NCBI RefSeq assembly: GCF_003635165.1
Contig: NZ_ML058597.1
Location: 1,226,916-1,290,915, forward strand
Direction: 5' to 3'
Length of the DNA stretch: 64,000 nucleotides
From: Burkholderia sp. Nafp2/4-1b
Lineage (GTDB): Bacteria > Pseudomonadota > Gammaproteobacteria > Burkholderiales > Burkholderiaceae
The notes below the pieces were generated by a model. It was not told the origin of the DNA. It searched no databases and saw nothing but the letters and a program-made list of their open reading frames with translations. Positions 15,652 through 24,840 of this stretch are shown here, piece by piece. Position 1 is the first letter of the stretch. Each line of letters opens with the position of its first letter. The translations under genes were made by a program, and so were the position numbers.

Positions 15652-17178
15652 ATGAACGCCGCAGTTCCCCAGACCACCCTCGCCCTGCCCACCGCCAAGC
15701 TGCTGATCGACGGCGCGTTCGTCGATTCGCGAAGCGCCGAATGGGGCGACATCGTCAACCCCGCGACGCAGCAAGTGATCGGCCGCGTGCCGTACGCGAC
15801 ACTTGACGAGGTCGATGCCGCGATCGCGTCCGCGCAGCGCGCGTTCCAGACCTGGAAGACGACGCCGATCGGCGCGCGGCTGCGCATCATGCTAAAGTTC
15901 CAGGACCTGGTGCGCCGCAATCTCGAACGGATCGCGCACACGCTGACGGCCGAGCAAGGCAAGACGCTGCCCGATGCGCAAGGCGACATCTTCCGCGGCC
16001 TCGAAGTGGTCGAGCATGCATGCTCGGTCGGCACGCTGCAGCAAGGCGAGTTCGCGGAGAACGTCGCGGGCGGCGTCGACACCTACACGCTGCGCCAGCC
16101 GATCGGCGTGTGCGCGGGCATCACGCCGTTCAACTTCCCCGCGATGATCCCGCTGTGGATGTTCCCGATGGCGATCGTGTGCGGCAACACGTTCGTGCTG
16201 AAGCCGTCGGAGCAGGATCCGCTGTCGACGATGCAGCTCGTCGAACTCGCGATCGAAGCCGGCGTGCCGCAGGGCGTGCTGAACGTCGTGCACGGCGGCA
16301 AGACGGTGGTCGACCGGCTGTGCACGCATCCGGACATCAAGGCGATCTCGTTCGTCGGCTCGACGCGCGTCGGCACGCACGTGTACAACCTCGGCAGCCA
16401 GCACGGCAAGCGCGTGCAGTCGATGATGGGCGCGAAGAATCACGCGGTCGTGCTGCCCGACGCGCACCGCGAGCAGGCGATCAACGCGCTGGTCGGCGCC
16501 GGCTTCGGCGCGGCCGGCCAGCGCTGCATGGCGACCTCCGTCGTCGTGCTGGTCGGCAAGGCGCGCGACTGGCTGCCCGATCTGGTCGAGAAGGCGAAGG
16601 CGCTGAAGGTCAACGCGGGCGCCGAAGCCGGCACGGACGTCGGGCCGGTCGTGTCGAAGGCGGCCAGGGAACGCATCCTGTCGCTGATCGACGCGGGCGT
16701 GAAGGAAGGCGCGACGCTGCTGCTCGACGGCCGCGACGTGAAGGTGCCCGGCTACGAGCATGGCAATTTCGTCGGCCCGACGATCTTCTCGGGCGTGACG
16801 ACCGACATGTCGATCTATCGGGAAGAGATCTTCGGGCCGGTGGTGGTCGTGCTCGAAGCCGACACGCTCGACGACGCGATCGCGCTCGTCAACGCGAACC
16901 CGATGGGCAACGGCGTCGGCCTGTTCACGCAGAGCGGCGCGGCCGCACGCAAGTTCCAGAGCGAGATCGACGTCGGCCAGGTCGGCATCAACATTCCGAT
17001 CCCGGTGCCGGTCCCCTACTTCAGCTTCACCGGCTCGCGCGGCTCGAAGCTCGGCGATCTCGGCCCGTACGGCAAGCAGGTCGTCCAGTTCTACACGCAG
17101 ACGAAGACGGTCACCGCGCGCTGGTTCGACGACGACGCGACCGTCGGCGGCGTGAACACGACGATCGCACTGCGCTGA
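15652..17178 (+). CDS. mmsA: methylmalonate-semialdehyde dehydrogenase (CoA-acylating)
   Basis: 508 residues, aldehyde dehydrogenase superfamily. [21 protein letters not shown] and the catalytic C292 in [11 protein letters not shown] identify the MmsA group, in which the usual general-base Glu is absent and CoA releases the acyl enzyme. It oxidises methylmalonate or malonate semialdehyde with NAD+ to propionyl- or acetyl-CoA in valine (and beta-alanine, inositol) breakdown. Cytosolic. GGAGAG ribosome site. mmsB follows 15 bases later, so the two are co-transcribed. Confidence 0.95.
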   Translation: MNAAVPQTTLALPTAKLLIDGAFVDSRSAEWGDIVNPATQQVIGRVPYATLDEVDAAIASAQRAFQTWKTTPIGARLRIMLKFQDLVRRNLERIAHTLTAEQGKTLPDAQGDIFRGLEVVEHACSVGTLQQGEFAENVAGGVDTYTLRQPIGVCAGITPFNFPAMIPLWMFPMAIVCGNTFVLKPSEQDPLSTMQLVELAIEAGVPQGVLNVVHGGKTVVDRLCTHPDIKAISFVGSTRVGTHVYNLGSQHGKRVQSMMGAKNHAVVLPDAHREQAINALVGAGFGAAGQRCMATSVVVLVGKARDWLPDLVEKAKALKVNAGAEAGTDVGPVVSKAARERILSLIDAGVKEGATLLLDGRDVKVPGYEHGNFVGPTIFSGVTTDMSIYREEIFGPVVVVLEADTLDDAIALVNANPMGNGVGLFTQSGAAARKFQSEIDVGQVGINIPIPVPVPYFSFTGSRGSKLGDLGPYGKQVVQFYTQTKTVTARWFDDDATVGGVNTTIALR

Positions 17179-17193
17179 GAAAGGAGCCCGCAT

Positions 17194-18087
17194 ATGGAAA
17201 TCGCCTTCATCGGACTCGGCAACATGGGCGGCCCGATGGCCGCCAACCTGCTCAAGGCCGGCCACGCGCTGACGGTGTTCGACCTCGACGCGCACGCGGT
17301 CGACGCCGCGGTGCGCGCCGGCGCGACGGCCGCCGCTTCGCCGCGCGACGCGGCCGCTCGCGCGGCGCTGGTCGTCACGATGCTGCCGGCCGCGCAGCAC
17401 GTGCGCGCGGTCTATCTCGGCGACGACGGCGTGCTGGCCGGCGCCCGCGCCGGCGCGACGTTCGTCGACTGCAGCACGATCGATCCGGACACCGTGCGCG
17501 CGGTGGCCGACGCCGCCGCGCAACGCGACTTCCCGCTCGCCGACGCACCGGTGTCGGGCGGCACCGGCGGTGCGCAAGCCGGCACGCTGACCTTCATGGT
17601 CGGCGCGCCCGCCGCGCTGTTCGAACGCATCCGTCCGGTGCTGCTCGACATGGGGAAGAACGTCGTGCACTGCGGCGGCACGGGCACCGGGCAGATCGCG
17701 AAGATCTGCAACAACCTGCTGCTCGGAATCTCGATGATGGGCGTGTCGGAAGCGATGGCGCTCGGCGCGGCGCTCGGCATCGATCCGGCCGTGCTGGCCG
17801 GCATCATCAACACGTCAACCGGCCGCTGCTGGAGCTCGGACACCTATAACCCGTACCCGGGCGTCAACGACGCGGCGCCCGCCGCGCGCGGCTACTCGGG
17901 CGGCTTCGCCGCGAACCTGATGCTGAAGGATCTCGGGCTCGCGACCGAAGCCGCGCGGCACGCACGGCAGCCGGTGTGGATGGGCGCGCTCGCGCAGCAG
18001 CTCTACCAGTCGATGAGCCAGCAGGGGCTCGGCACGCTCGACTTCTCCGCGTGCGTGAAGCTGTACGAGGCGCAGCCGTCGGCGTAA
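17194..18087 (+). CDS. mmsB: 3-hydroxyisobutyrate dehydrogenase
   Basis: 297 residues. N-terminal Rossmann motif IGLGNMGGPMAANLLKAGH, substrate motif DAPVSGGTGGAQAGTL near 120, and catalytic K170 in GQIAKICNNLLLG. It converts 3-hydroxyisobutyrate to methylmalonate semialdehyde with NAD+, the step before MmsA. AAAGGAG ribosome site 15 bases after mmsA. A perfect 11-bp hairpin follows the stop. Length and motifs match the family. Confidence 0.95.
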   Translation: MEIAFIGLGNMGGPMAANLLKAGHALTVFDLDAHAVDAAVRAGATAAASPRDAAARAALVVTMLPAAQHVRAVYLGDDGVLAGARAGATFVDCSTIDPDTVRAVADAAAQRDFPLADAPVSGGTGGAQAGTLTFMVGAPAALFERIRPVLLDMGKNVVHCGGTGTGQIAKICNNLLLGISMMGVSEAMALGAALGIDPAVLAGIINTSTGRCWSSDTYNPYPGVNDAAPAARGYSGGFAANLMLKDLGLATEAARHARQPVWMGALAQQLYQSMSQQGLGTLDFSACVKLYEAQPSA

Positions 18088-18110
18088 CGCGATCGACGGA
18101 TGCGCACCGG

Positions 18111-18139
18111 CCCGCGATGCCCGTCAAAGGCATCGCGGG
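18111..18139. terminator. 11-bp perfect hairpin after mmsB
   Basis: CCCGCGATGCC and GGCATCGCGGG pair exactly around a 7-base loop (CGTCAAA), between mmsB and the convergent lipoprotein gene. It can end transcription from both sides; no T run. Confidence 0.65.
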
Positions 18140-18178
18140 TCGATTCGCATTCGGGGGAACGGAGTGCGCGCGCGGCGC

Positions 18179-18511
18179 TTACCCGCGCGGGTTCGACGCC
18201 GTCTCGAAGGTCGGGTGGCACTCGAACGAGAGCTCGGAGCGCGCGTCGACACGGCGGCCGGCGGTCACCGACTCCTGCTTCAGGCTCGCGCGCATGCCGC
18301 GCTGCGTGCAGTAGTTGGTCGCTTCGCTGACGGCTTTTTCATGGGCGTCGGCCCACGTCGTCGACACGCCGACCGTGCGCGTACTGACGGTGAAAACGTT
18401 CGGGTTCGACGTCGTGGTCACGTCGGAGGCGGTCGAACACGCGGCCAGCAAGCATACGGCGGCCGCGACGGTCAACCATCGCAGGGATCGAAAAGGTACG
18501 GGGATGGACAT
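18179..18511 (-). CDS. small putative lipoprotein (110 aa)
   Basis: MSIPVPFRSLRWLTVAAAVC followed by lipobox LLAAC with C25 as the lipidation site. The mature part (DVTTTSNPNVFTVSTRTVG ... CHPTFETASNPRG) has two further cysteines (CTQRG and FECHP) that could form a disulfide. Probably attached to the outer membrane, periplasmic face. I recognise the style from Burkholderia small lipoproteins but assign no function. Convergent with mmsB. Confidence 0.75.
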   Translation of the reverse strand: MSIPVPFRSLRWLTVAAAVCLLAACSTASDVTTTSNPNVFTVSTRTVGVSTTWADAHEKAVSEATNYCTQRGMRASLKQESVTAGRRVDARSELSFECHPTFETASNPRG

Positions 18512-19249
18512 GTAGGGCAAGCGCACGTCGTGTCGACGGCTTTCAGCAATATAGGCGACAGTATGCCTGCTCGATCGCCGGAGATCATGCCCTTTTGTGT
18601 GAACACATTGTTTCGAATGGTTAAACGATGGGGTGCAGCCGGCAAGATTTACGGGCCGTGGGCGCCTATCGATCGTTGATCCGTCGCTTTTTCCGGCCAT
18701 CGCGGCAACCGGGCGATCCACCGGTCGCGCATGCAGTCGGGGATGCACGCTCAAGCGGATCCGCTCGACGCTCGGGGACCGCTGAAGCTGCTGAAGCATT
18801 CCACACGCACGGTTCGATGCAACACCGACGCGCACCATCGCACGGCGCCTGCGCATATCGATGCGCGCGCAACCATCTTCGCGCGGTGTTGGGTCGTCGC
18901 ACGCGTACGCCGCGCGACCGGCTTTCACTGCCCACCGCGGTTTCCGTTTGAAACGCTTTTCCTGCGAATAGCGTCACGCACGCTGCCGCGTGGCCTTTTT
19001 ACAAGCCTGACACCCGACCCGCACGCTCGCTTGCGGCATGCGACGCGATCCGCGCACGGCACACGCCTGCACACGCCGTCACGCGACCGTTGTCGCGTTG
19101 CTCGCCACGCAGGCACATCGCTTGCGACATTCAGGCGCCCGCCGCCCCGGCGCACGGCAATCCTTCCCCTAACCGGCGCTGCGCTCCGCGCGAACCCTCG
19201 CGCGGCGACCCCGCATCGCACTCAGGTTCCCTTGAACGAGAGGACGACA
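18512..19249. other. 740-bp intergenic region
   Basis: No open frame here has a ribosome site and sensible protein composition. It holds a small perfect hairpin ACGCGAC-CGTT-GTCGCGT (19081-19098). The right part is the leader of the DUF4397 lipoprotein gene. Confidence 0.5.
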
Positions 19250-20014
19250 ATGAAATCCATACGAACGATAGTGGCCCTGTGCTCGGTCATTTCCGTACTC
19301 GCGGCATGTGGCGGAGACGGTAACGACGTCGGCACCGAACTGGGCATCTCGAAGCCGCAGGCGCGCTTCATCAACGCGGTGCCGGCCGGCCCGAACCTCG
19401 ACTACTACCTGAATGCGAAGGTGGATGCGTCGGGTGTCGCGTACAAGGGCGTGACCCGCTATCACGACATCGACTCCGGCACGCAGACCGCCAGCTACGA
19501 CATCTCGGGGACGACCGCGACCGTCGCGTCGCAATCCTTCGGCGCAGCCAACGGCCACCACTACACGACAATCGCACTGCCGAGCACGACGTCGGCGATC
19601 TCGGTGATCGATGATCCGTTCGACAAGAAACTGCTGTCGGACAAAGCGCGCGTGCGCAGCTTCAATGCGTCGCCGAACGCGCAGAACGTCGACGTGTACG
19701 TCGTGCCTCCCGGCACCGACATCAACGCGCAGAGCCCGACGCTGTCAGGCGCCGCGTATCAGAACGCATCGCCGGCATCGGGGCAGGACTCCGTCTACCT
19801 GAACGGCGGCACCTACCAGGTGATTGTCACGACGGCCGGCAGCAAGTCGCCGATCCTGAAGACCGCGCCGGTGAGCATCGGCAACAACGCGGACTGGTTG
19901 CTGGTGACGATACCGTCCGGCGGCGTAGGCGACGTGACGCCGAACGACATCCACGTGCTCGTCGCGCAGGGCAACGATGCGGACACGGCCGCGCAGGAAC
20001 TCGGCCCGCAGTAA
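19250..20014 (+). CDS. DUF4397-type lipoprotein
   Basis: 254 residues. Signal peptide with lipobox SVLAAC (C20), preceded by GAGAGGACGACA as ribosome site. The mature part carries DUF4397 features in two tandem copies: ARFINAVPAGPNLDYYLN near residue 37 and VRSFNASPNAQNVDVYVVPP near 140, each an Ig-like beta domain. Expected to be exposed on the outer membrane or periplasm. Role unknown; the family is common in cell-surface proteins. Confidence 0.82.
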   Translation: MKSIRTIVALCSVISVLAACGGDGNDVGTELGISKPQARFINAVPAGPNLDYYLNAKVDASGVAYKGVTRYHDIDSGTQTASYDISGTTATVASQSFGAANGHHYTTIALPSTTSAISVIDDPFDKKLLSDKARVRSFNASPNAQNVDVYVVPPGTDINAQSPTLSGAAYQNASPASGQDSVYLNGGTYQVIVTTAGSKSPILKTAPVSIGNNADWLLVTIPSGGVGDVTPNDIHVLVAQGNDADTAAQELGPQ

Positions 20015-20095
20015 GCAGGCGGCCGTCGAGGGTCCGGCGTGCTGCCCGCCCGGCGTGAGAAGCGCCGGCCGGCGGACCGCCGGACCGTCAAGCCA

Positions 20096-20647
20096 TCATT
20101 CGTCACGCTCCAGCCGAATCACGTGCTCGGGCCGCGTGCCGTCGCCGTGCTCGATATCGACGTCGCCGACATACCGCACGTGCCAGCCCGGCCGCGTCGC
20201 GATCTGCGGCAGGTTGCCGCCCGGCCGGCTCTCGATACCGCCCAGTCCTTCGTCGGGCGTGTCGATGGCCTCGTCGAGCGACGCATTCGAATAGATCACG
20301 TTGTCGTGCCATTCGGTCGCGCCGGTGCGGGCTTCCATGCCCTTTCCATCGACATCGACCGTGTTGTCCGTCATCGCCATGTTCGCGTTGTCCAGCGTGA
20401 CGATCCGGCCGGCCGCACGCCGCACCGGGTCGCCGCTGTCCACTGCATTCGCGTCGACGTCGATCGGCGGCAGGCCCGTCGGCATTTTGCCGGCGACGGC
20501 CTCCGGCGTCAGCGGCCGCTTCGCGGCCTCGGCGGCCTGGGTTGCCGCATCGGGCATCGCACCGCCGGCCGCCGGCGTCTTCACCGGACTCTTCTCGATC
20601 TGTTCCCGCTGCTGTTGCGGGGTGGGATTGGATTCCGCGTTCTGCAT
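20096..20647 (-). CDS. hypothetical protein, possibly DUF3005
   Basis: 183 residues, start MQNAESNPTPQQQREQIEK with AGGAGG ribosome site. Low-complexity, acidic N-terminal half (Pro/Ala/Gln/Lys), then a conserved-looking segment: TVDVDGKGMEARTGATEW, NVIYSNASLDEA, GLGGIESRPGGNLPQ. This resembles DUF3005 proteins of Burkholderia as I remember them, which is not certain. No signal peptide or membrane segment. Convergent with the DUF4397 gene. Confidence 0.7.
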   Translation of the reverse strand: MQNAESNPTPQQQREQIEKSPVKTPAAGGAMPDAATQAAEAAKRPLTPEAVAGKMPTGLPPIDVDANAVDSGDPVRRAAGRIVTLDNANMAMTDNTVDVDGKGMEARTGATEWHDNVIYSNASLDEAIDTPDEGLGGIESRPGGNLPQIATRPGWHVRYVGDVDIEHGDGTRPEHVIRLERDE

Positions 20648-20842
20648 TGAACCTCCTGTTCCGGACGATATTGCGCCGGCGTGATGAGGCCGGCACCGCT
20701 CCGGGAATCGCTACAACGGTCGTTGCAAATCTTTCACGCGTGTGCCGCCCCCTGCACGCGCGTCTCGCGATGCGCACGCAGTGCCGGTACGCCAAGAGCG
20801 GCACCCGGGCAACCGGCCCGCGGTGTCGCCCGCGACCGACGA

Positions 20843-21094
20843 TCAGCCTCCGCCGCTCGCCCCGGCCGGCGTGGATGCCGCGCCCGGCATGCTGCCGGCC
20901 GCGCCGCTGCTCGGCATGCCCGACGGGGCGGTGGACGGCGCCGGCGACATGGCGCTGGGGGCACTCGTGTCCGAACTCGCACTGGTGCCGGTGTCGTTCG
21001 CGGTCTTCTTGCAGCCCGCACCGGCCGCCAGGCCGGCGATCAGGATGCCGGCGAAGACGGCTCGAGATACTTGACGAATGGAATATCGCTGCAT
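20843..21094 (-). CDS. small exported, probably lipidated protein (83 aa)
   Basis: MQRYSIRQVSRAVFAGILIA then a weak lipobox AGAGC (C28) followed by KKTANDTGTSASSD and a Ser/Ala/Pro/Gly-rich tail. The tail has no folded look; such proteins often sit in the cell envelope. GGAGGTG ribosome site. Function unknown. Upstream lies the divergent racemase-family gene. Confidence 0.6.
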   Translation of the reverse strand: MQRYSIRQVSRAVFAGILIAGLAAGAGCKKTANDTGTSASSDTSAPSAMSPAPSTAPSGMPSSGAAGSMPGAASTPAGASGGG

Positions 21095-21349
21095 GACACC
21101 TCCGCTGATGTGGATGTGGATCGAACCGTTGAACCCGCAATTCGCATGCCGCGCAGCCGATCGCGACCCATTCATTTTTCAACTGACGCCCAGCCGAATA
21201 TTTAATTTCCCATCGCCGTGGCCGCCGCCCATACTCGCGAACAAATCCCGGACATAACGTCCACGACGGCCACGCCTGCGCTGCGTGCTCGGAGGAACAC
21301 ATCGCGGTCGCCTGCGCGCAACACTGAACGCCGCATATGGAACGCACCC

Positions 21350-22078
21350 ATGAGAATCCTGGTAATCAACGTCAACACGACCGAGTCGATCACCGACGCC
21401 ATCGCCGCGCAGGCGCGGGCCGCCGCGTCGCCCGGCACGGAGATCGTCGGGCTCACGCCACGCTTCGGCGCGGAGTCGGTCGAAGGCAACTTCGAGAGTT
21501 ACCTCGCGGCGATCGCGGTGATGGACCGCGTGCTGAGCTACGACGAGCCGTACGACGCGGTGATCCAGGCCGGCTACGGCGAACACGGCCGCGAAGGGCT
21601 GCAGGAGCTGCTGACGGTGCCCGTCGTCGACATCACCGAAGCAGCCGCGAGCGTCGCGATGCTGCTCGGCCATCGCTACTCGGTCGTCACCACGCTCGAC
21701 CGCACGGTGCCGCTGATCGAGGATCGCCTGAAGCTCGCCGGGCTCGACGCGCGCTGCGCATCGGTGCGCGCGAGCGGTCTCGCGGTGCTCGAGCTCGAGG
21801 AGAATCCGGCGCGCGCGATCGACGCGATCGTCGGCCAGGCCGAGCGCGCGGTGAAGGACGATCACGCGGAAGTGATCTGCCTCGGCTGCGGCGGGATGGC
21901 CGGCCTCGACCGGCAGATCGAGGAATGCACCGGCGTGCCCGTCGTCGACGGCGTGTCGGCCGCGGTCGCGCTCGCCGAATCGCTGGTGCGCCTGAAGCTG
22001 AAGACGTCGAAGGTTCGCACCTATGCGCCGCCGCGTCCGAAGCGGATCGTCGGCTGGCCGGGCACCTTCGTCAAATGA
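21350..22078 (+). CDS. Asp/Glu/hydantoin racemase-family protein
   Basis: 242 residues. MRILVINVNTTESITDAI is the family's N-terminal strand; CLGCGGMAGL carries the C-terminal catalytic cysteine C180. The first catalytic Cys, expected in the VIACFGDPG-like segment, is replaced: the sequence reads IQAGYGEHG with G75 in its place. Enzymes with both Cys racemise hydantoins or allantoin; arylmalonate decarboxylase has the Gly/Cys pattern. So either a different residue is used, or this is not a racemase. Cytosolic. The LysR gene starting 24 bases downstream is on the same strand and may be co-transcribed. Confidence 0.85.
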   Translation: MRILVINVNTTESITDAIAAQARAAASPGTEIVGLTPRFGAESVEGNFESYLAAIAVMDRVLSYDEPYDAVIQAGYGEHGREGLQELLTVPVVDITEAAASVAMLLGHRYSVVTTLDRTVPLIEDRLKLAGLDARCASVRASGLAVLELEENPARAIDAIVGQAERAVKDDHAEVICLGCGGMAGLDRQIEECTGVPVVDGVSAAVALAESLVRLKLKTSKVRTYAPPRPKRIVGWPGTFVK

Positions 22079-22102
22079 CGGGCCGCGGGAACGCGTAGCG
22101 AC

Positions 22103-23287
22103 ATGCGCGACGCACGGGAGCCGAACGGCCGTTGCATCGACGCGTCCGACGCGACGGGCGCGCTCGATATGCTCGATGCGCGGCTGATGCGCATCCTGCT
22201 CGTGCTGCTCACCGAGCGCACCGTGTCGCGCGCGGCCGTGCGGCTCAACATGTCGCAGCCGGCGACGAGCGCCGCACTCAAGCGTCTGCGCACGCTGCTC
22301 GGCGATCCGCTGCTGGTGCGCAGCCGCTACGGGATGGTGCCGACGGAGTTCGGCGCGCGGCTGATCGAGCCGCTGCGCAATGCGCTGCGCGTGATCGACT
22401 TCATCCGGATCCAGCAGCCGACCTTCGATGCGCGCACGTCGGTGCGCACCTACCGGATCGGCTGCCCCGATTACCTGAACGTGCTGTTCGTGCCGAAGCT
22501 CGTCGCGCTGTTCCGCGAACGCGCGCCGAACGCGCAGCTCGTATTCCATCCGCTCGGCGACGGCTTCGACGACGAGCGCGCGCTCGCCGACGGCGAACTC
22601 GACGTCGTGATCGACAACCGCCCTGCCCGCCTGTCGCGCTTCCGGCAGGACGATCTGTTCGACGATCGCATCGTGTGCCTGATGCGCGCGACGCATCCGC
22701 TCGCGCGGCGCGGCGCGATGACGGCCGACGACTTCGCGCGGGCCGCGCAGCTGTGTCCGACGCCGTCGTGGCTCGAAGCGTCGGGCGCGATCGACCGGCA
22801 GCTCGAGCGCGTCGGCCTGCAGCGACGGATCGTCGTCACGCTGCCTCATTTCGAACTCGCCGCGCATGCGCTCGTGCGCTCCGACCTGATCCTCACCACC
22901 ACGTACCGGCTCGCACGTCACTACGCGAAGCTGCTGCCGCTCGGCGCGCTCGCGCTACCGGTCGACCCGCCCGACATCGTGTACCGGATGACGTGGAATG
23001 AAACGGGCTCGTGCGTCGATGGCGTGCGGTGGTTGCGCGGGTTGATCGCCGAAGCGACGCGCAGTTGGCTCGACGCGGAGGCCGCGCAGCCTGCGGTCGC
23101 GGCGATTGCCGCGAGCGCGGATGCGGACGGGGACGCGGACGCGCAAGCAACCGCGCCGATCGCGAACGACGCGCCCGAGCCGATGCGACGCACGCGCTGC
23201 CGGCAGCCGACGCATTGCGGTGGAGCGCAGCGATCGCGGGTCGCGCGCGCGGCACGCGTTCATCGCATCGCGACGAAATCGCATTGA
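22103..23287 (+). CDS. LysR-family regulator with long C-terminal extension
   Basis: 394 residues. The helix-turn-helix is at about 30-85 (LTERTVSRAAVRLNMSQPATSAALKRLR), followed by RTYRIGCPDYLNVLFVPKLVALF, which starts the NodD-like effector domain. The LysR fold ends near residue 325. The last 70 residues (from EAAQPAVAAIAASADADG) are Ala/Asp then Arg/Cys rich and unlike the family, which usually ends by 310-330. The extension may be a drifted end after stop loss. Lies 24 bases after the racemase-family gene, so probably regulates it or the next transport gene. Confidence 0.87.
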   Translation: MRDAREPNGRCIDASDATGALDMLDARLMRILLVLLTERTVSRAAVRLNMSQPATSAALKRLRTLLGDPLLVRSRYGMVPTEFGARLIEPLRNALRVIDFIRIQQPTFDARTSVRTYRIGCPDYLNVLFVPKLVALFRERAPNAQLVFHPLGDGFDDERALADGELDVVIDNRPARLSRFRQDDLFDDRIVCLMRATHPLARRGAMTADDFARAAQLCPTPSWLEASGAIDRQLERVGLQRRIVVTLPHFELAAHALVRSDLILTTTYRLARHYAKLLPLGALALPVDPPDIVYRMTWNETGSCVDGVRWLRGLIAEATRSWLDAEAAQPAVAAIAASADADGDADAQATAPIANDAPEPMRRTRCRQPTHCGGAQRSRVARAARVHRIATKSH

Positions 23288-23457
23288 AGCTCGCCGGCCT
23301 TGCTTACCGCCGCCATCCCTCCGCTCACAAACTCTCGCAAACAAACCAGCCAGCGAATAAGCATTTCGCGATTCGATGTTTGCTCGCACGAAACCGATTC
23401 CGTAATCTGCCCGGCAGCCGCGCGACCTCTCGCGCGGATCACCGAGGACCCCTCACG

Positions 23458-24453
23458 ATGACTTCGCCCCCTGCCCCGGCCCGCCGCCGCGCACTGCTGC
23501 GCGTGGCCGCGCTGGCTGCCGCACCGCTTGCGGGCGCGGCCGCATTCCCCGCCCCGACCCGCGCGGCCGGCCCCGACCTGTCGAACGTCACGCTCGTGCT
23601 CGGCGACCAGGCCGGCGGCCTGCGCGCGCTGGCCGAAGCCGCGCGCGTGCTCGACGGCGTGCCGTACCGGTTTCGCTGGGCGAATTTCCAGGGCGCCGCG
23701 CCGCTGTTCGAAGCGCAACGCGCGGGCGCGATCGATCTCGCGCCGGCCGGCGACCTGCCCGTGCTGACGGCCGCGCTCGGCGACCCCGCGTTGCGGATCG
23801 TCGCAACGCGCGTCGGCTCGCCGGCGTCGCTCGGCATCGTCGTCCAGCCCGATTCGCCGGTGCGCACCGTCGCCGACCTGAAGGGGCGCACCGTCGTCGT
23901 ATCGTCGGCGCGCGGCAGCATCTCGCAGTACCAGCTGTACGGCGCGCTGCGCGAACACGGCCTCGCGCCGGGCGACGTCGACGTGCGCTTCGTGCTGCCG
24001 GTCGACGCGTTCGCCGCGTTCGAGGCGAAGCAGATCGGCATCTGGGCGACGTTCGATCCGTACTACGGCAACGCGGTGCGGCGCGGCGCGCGCGTCGTGC
24101 GCGACGGCAGCGGGATCAATTCGGGGCTCGCGTTCCTCACGTCGCCGGTCGACACGCTGGACGATCGCCTGAAGCGCGCGGCGCTGTCGGACGTGCTCGC
24201 GCGGCTCACCCGCGCCGGACAGTGGGCGGTGGCGCACCCGGCGGACTACGCGAGCGTCTATGCGTCGCTCACGCGCCTGCCGCGCGATGCGGCCGAAGAT
24301 ATCGTGCGCCGCGCGGCCCTCGCGCAGCGCGGCGTCACCGGCGCGGACATCGACGTGCTGCAACGCGTCGCCGATCGCGCGGCCGCGGACGCGATCCTGC
24401 CGAAACGCGTCGACGTCGCCGCGATCGCGGTGCGCAACCTGTCGGCCGCGTAA
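23458..24453 (+). CDS. NitT/TauT-type ABC substrate-binding protein
   Basis: 331 residues. N-terminus MTSPPAPARRRALLRVAALA resembles a Tat or Sec signal ending near PTRAAG. The mature part has the periplasmic binding type II layout of sulfonate/nitrate/taurine binding proteins: VRTVADLKGRTVVVSSARGS, GIWATFDPYYGNAVRRGARVV and the SGLAFLTSP segment. It would bind an organosulfur or similar compound in the periplasm. No permease or ATPase gene is adjacent, so it is an orphan here and must work with a system elsewhere, possibly that at 38.5-42 kb. Start chosen for the signal peptide; ACCGAGGACC precedes it. Confidence 0.85.
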   Translation: MTSPPAPARRRALLRVAALAAAPLAGAAAFPAPTRAAGPDLSNVTLVLGDQAGGLRALAEAARVLDGVPYRFRWANFQGAAPLFEAQRAGAIDLAPAGDLPVLTAALGDPALRIVATRVGSPASLGIVVQPDSPVRTVADLKGRTVVVSSARGSISQYQLYGALREHGLAPGDVDVRFVLPVDAFAAFEAKQIGIWATFDPYYGNAVRRGARVVRDGSGINSGLAFLTSPVDTLDDRLKRAALSDVLARLTRAGQWAVAHPADYASVYASLTRLPRDAAEDIVRRAALAQRGVTGADIDVLQRVADRAAADAILPKRVDVAAIAVRNLSAA

Positions 24454-24468
24454 CCGCGCCGCACGCGT

Positions 24469-24657
24469 TCAGCGCGGCTTCGACATGTCGAGATCCGGCA
24501 CGTCGTCGCCGAACGTCGACGCGACCCGCGTGCGCATTGCGGCGACCAGCAGCGTCGGCCCCGACTGGTTGAACGTGCAACGCTCGCCCGCCGCGGGCAC
24601 CGGCCGATGCAGCACCGCGCGCCACGCGCAGTCGTCCACCGTGCTCACCGCCGACAC
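24469..24657 (-). CDS. small hypothetical protein, start uncertain
   Basis: The minus strand shows strong G/C-third-position coding here (ending [15 protein letters not shown]), so a gene or gene end is likely. No good start is visible: a GTG at 24657 gives 62 residues without a ribosome site; the frame stays open to 24801 but codon bias fades beyond about 24660. It could be a truncated relict of a longer protein. The visible part has two cysteines and no membrane segment. No family recognised. Confidence 0.4.
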   Translation of the reverse strand: MSAVSTVDDCAWRAVLHRPVPAAGERCTFNQSGPTLLVAAMRTRVASTFGDDVPDLDMSKPR

Positions 24658-24840
24658 GTCGCCGATTCGTGTTACGAACCGGCGATTCCTGCGTACAATG
24701 AATGCAATATTGTCGTCCGGTCCGCGGTGGGCAAGCTGGCCGGAACGAATTCGCGCCGACCCGGGGCCGGGCCCGTTCGGCAGACGACAAACCGGATTCA
24801 CACGGTGCAGCGCAGGCCGGACTTTCGGGGGGCCGCAAGC

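Noticed and set aside
15892..17670. 592-codon minus-strand frame opposite mmsA and mmsB
   Set aside because: Antisense shadow; composition is Arg/His/Ala-rich and without motifs.
18628..18977. Two overlapping opposite-strand frames in the 18.5-19.2 kb gap
   Set aside because: Both Arg-rich without ribosome sites.
20016..20095. CCGGCGG/CCGCCGG repeat near 20060-20090 as terminator
   Set aside because: The arms abut with almost no loop; only a 5-bp stem can form.
24671..24699. GTTACG...TACAAT as promoter for the GT2 gene
   Set aside because: The -10 box is good but the -35 box matches only three of six; kept out of the feature list.
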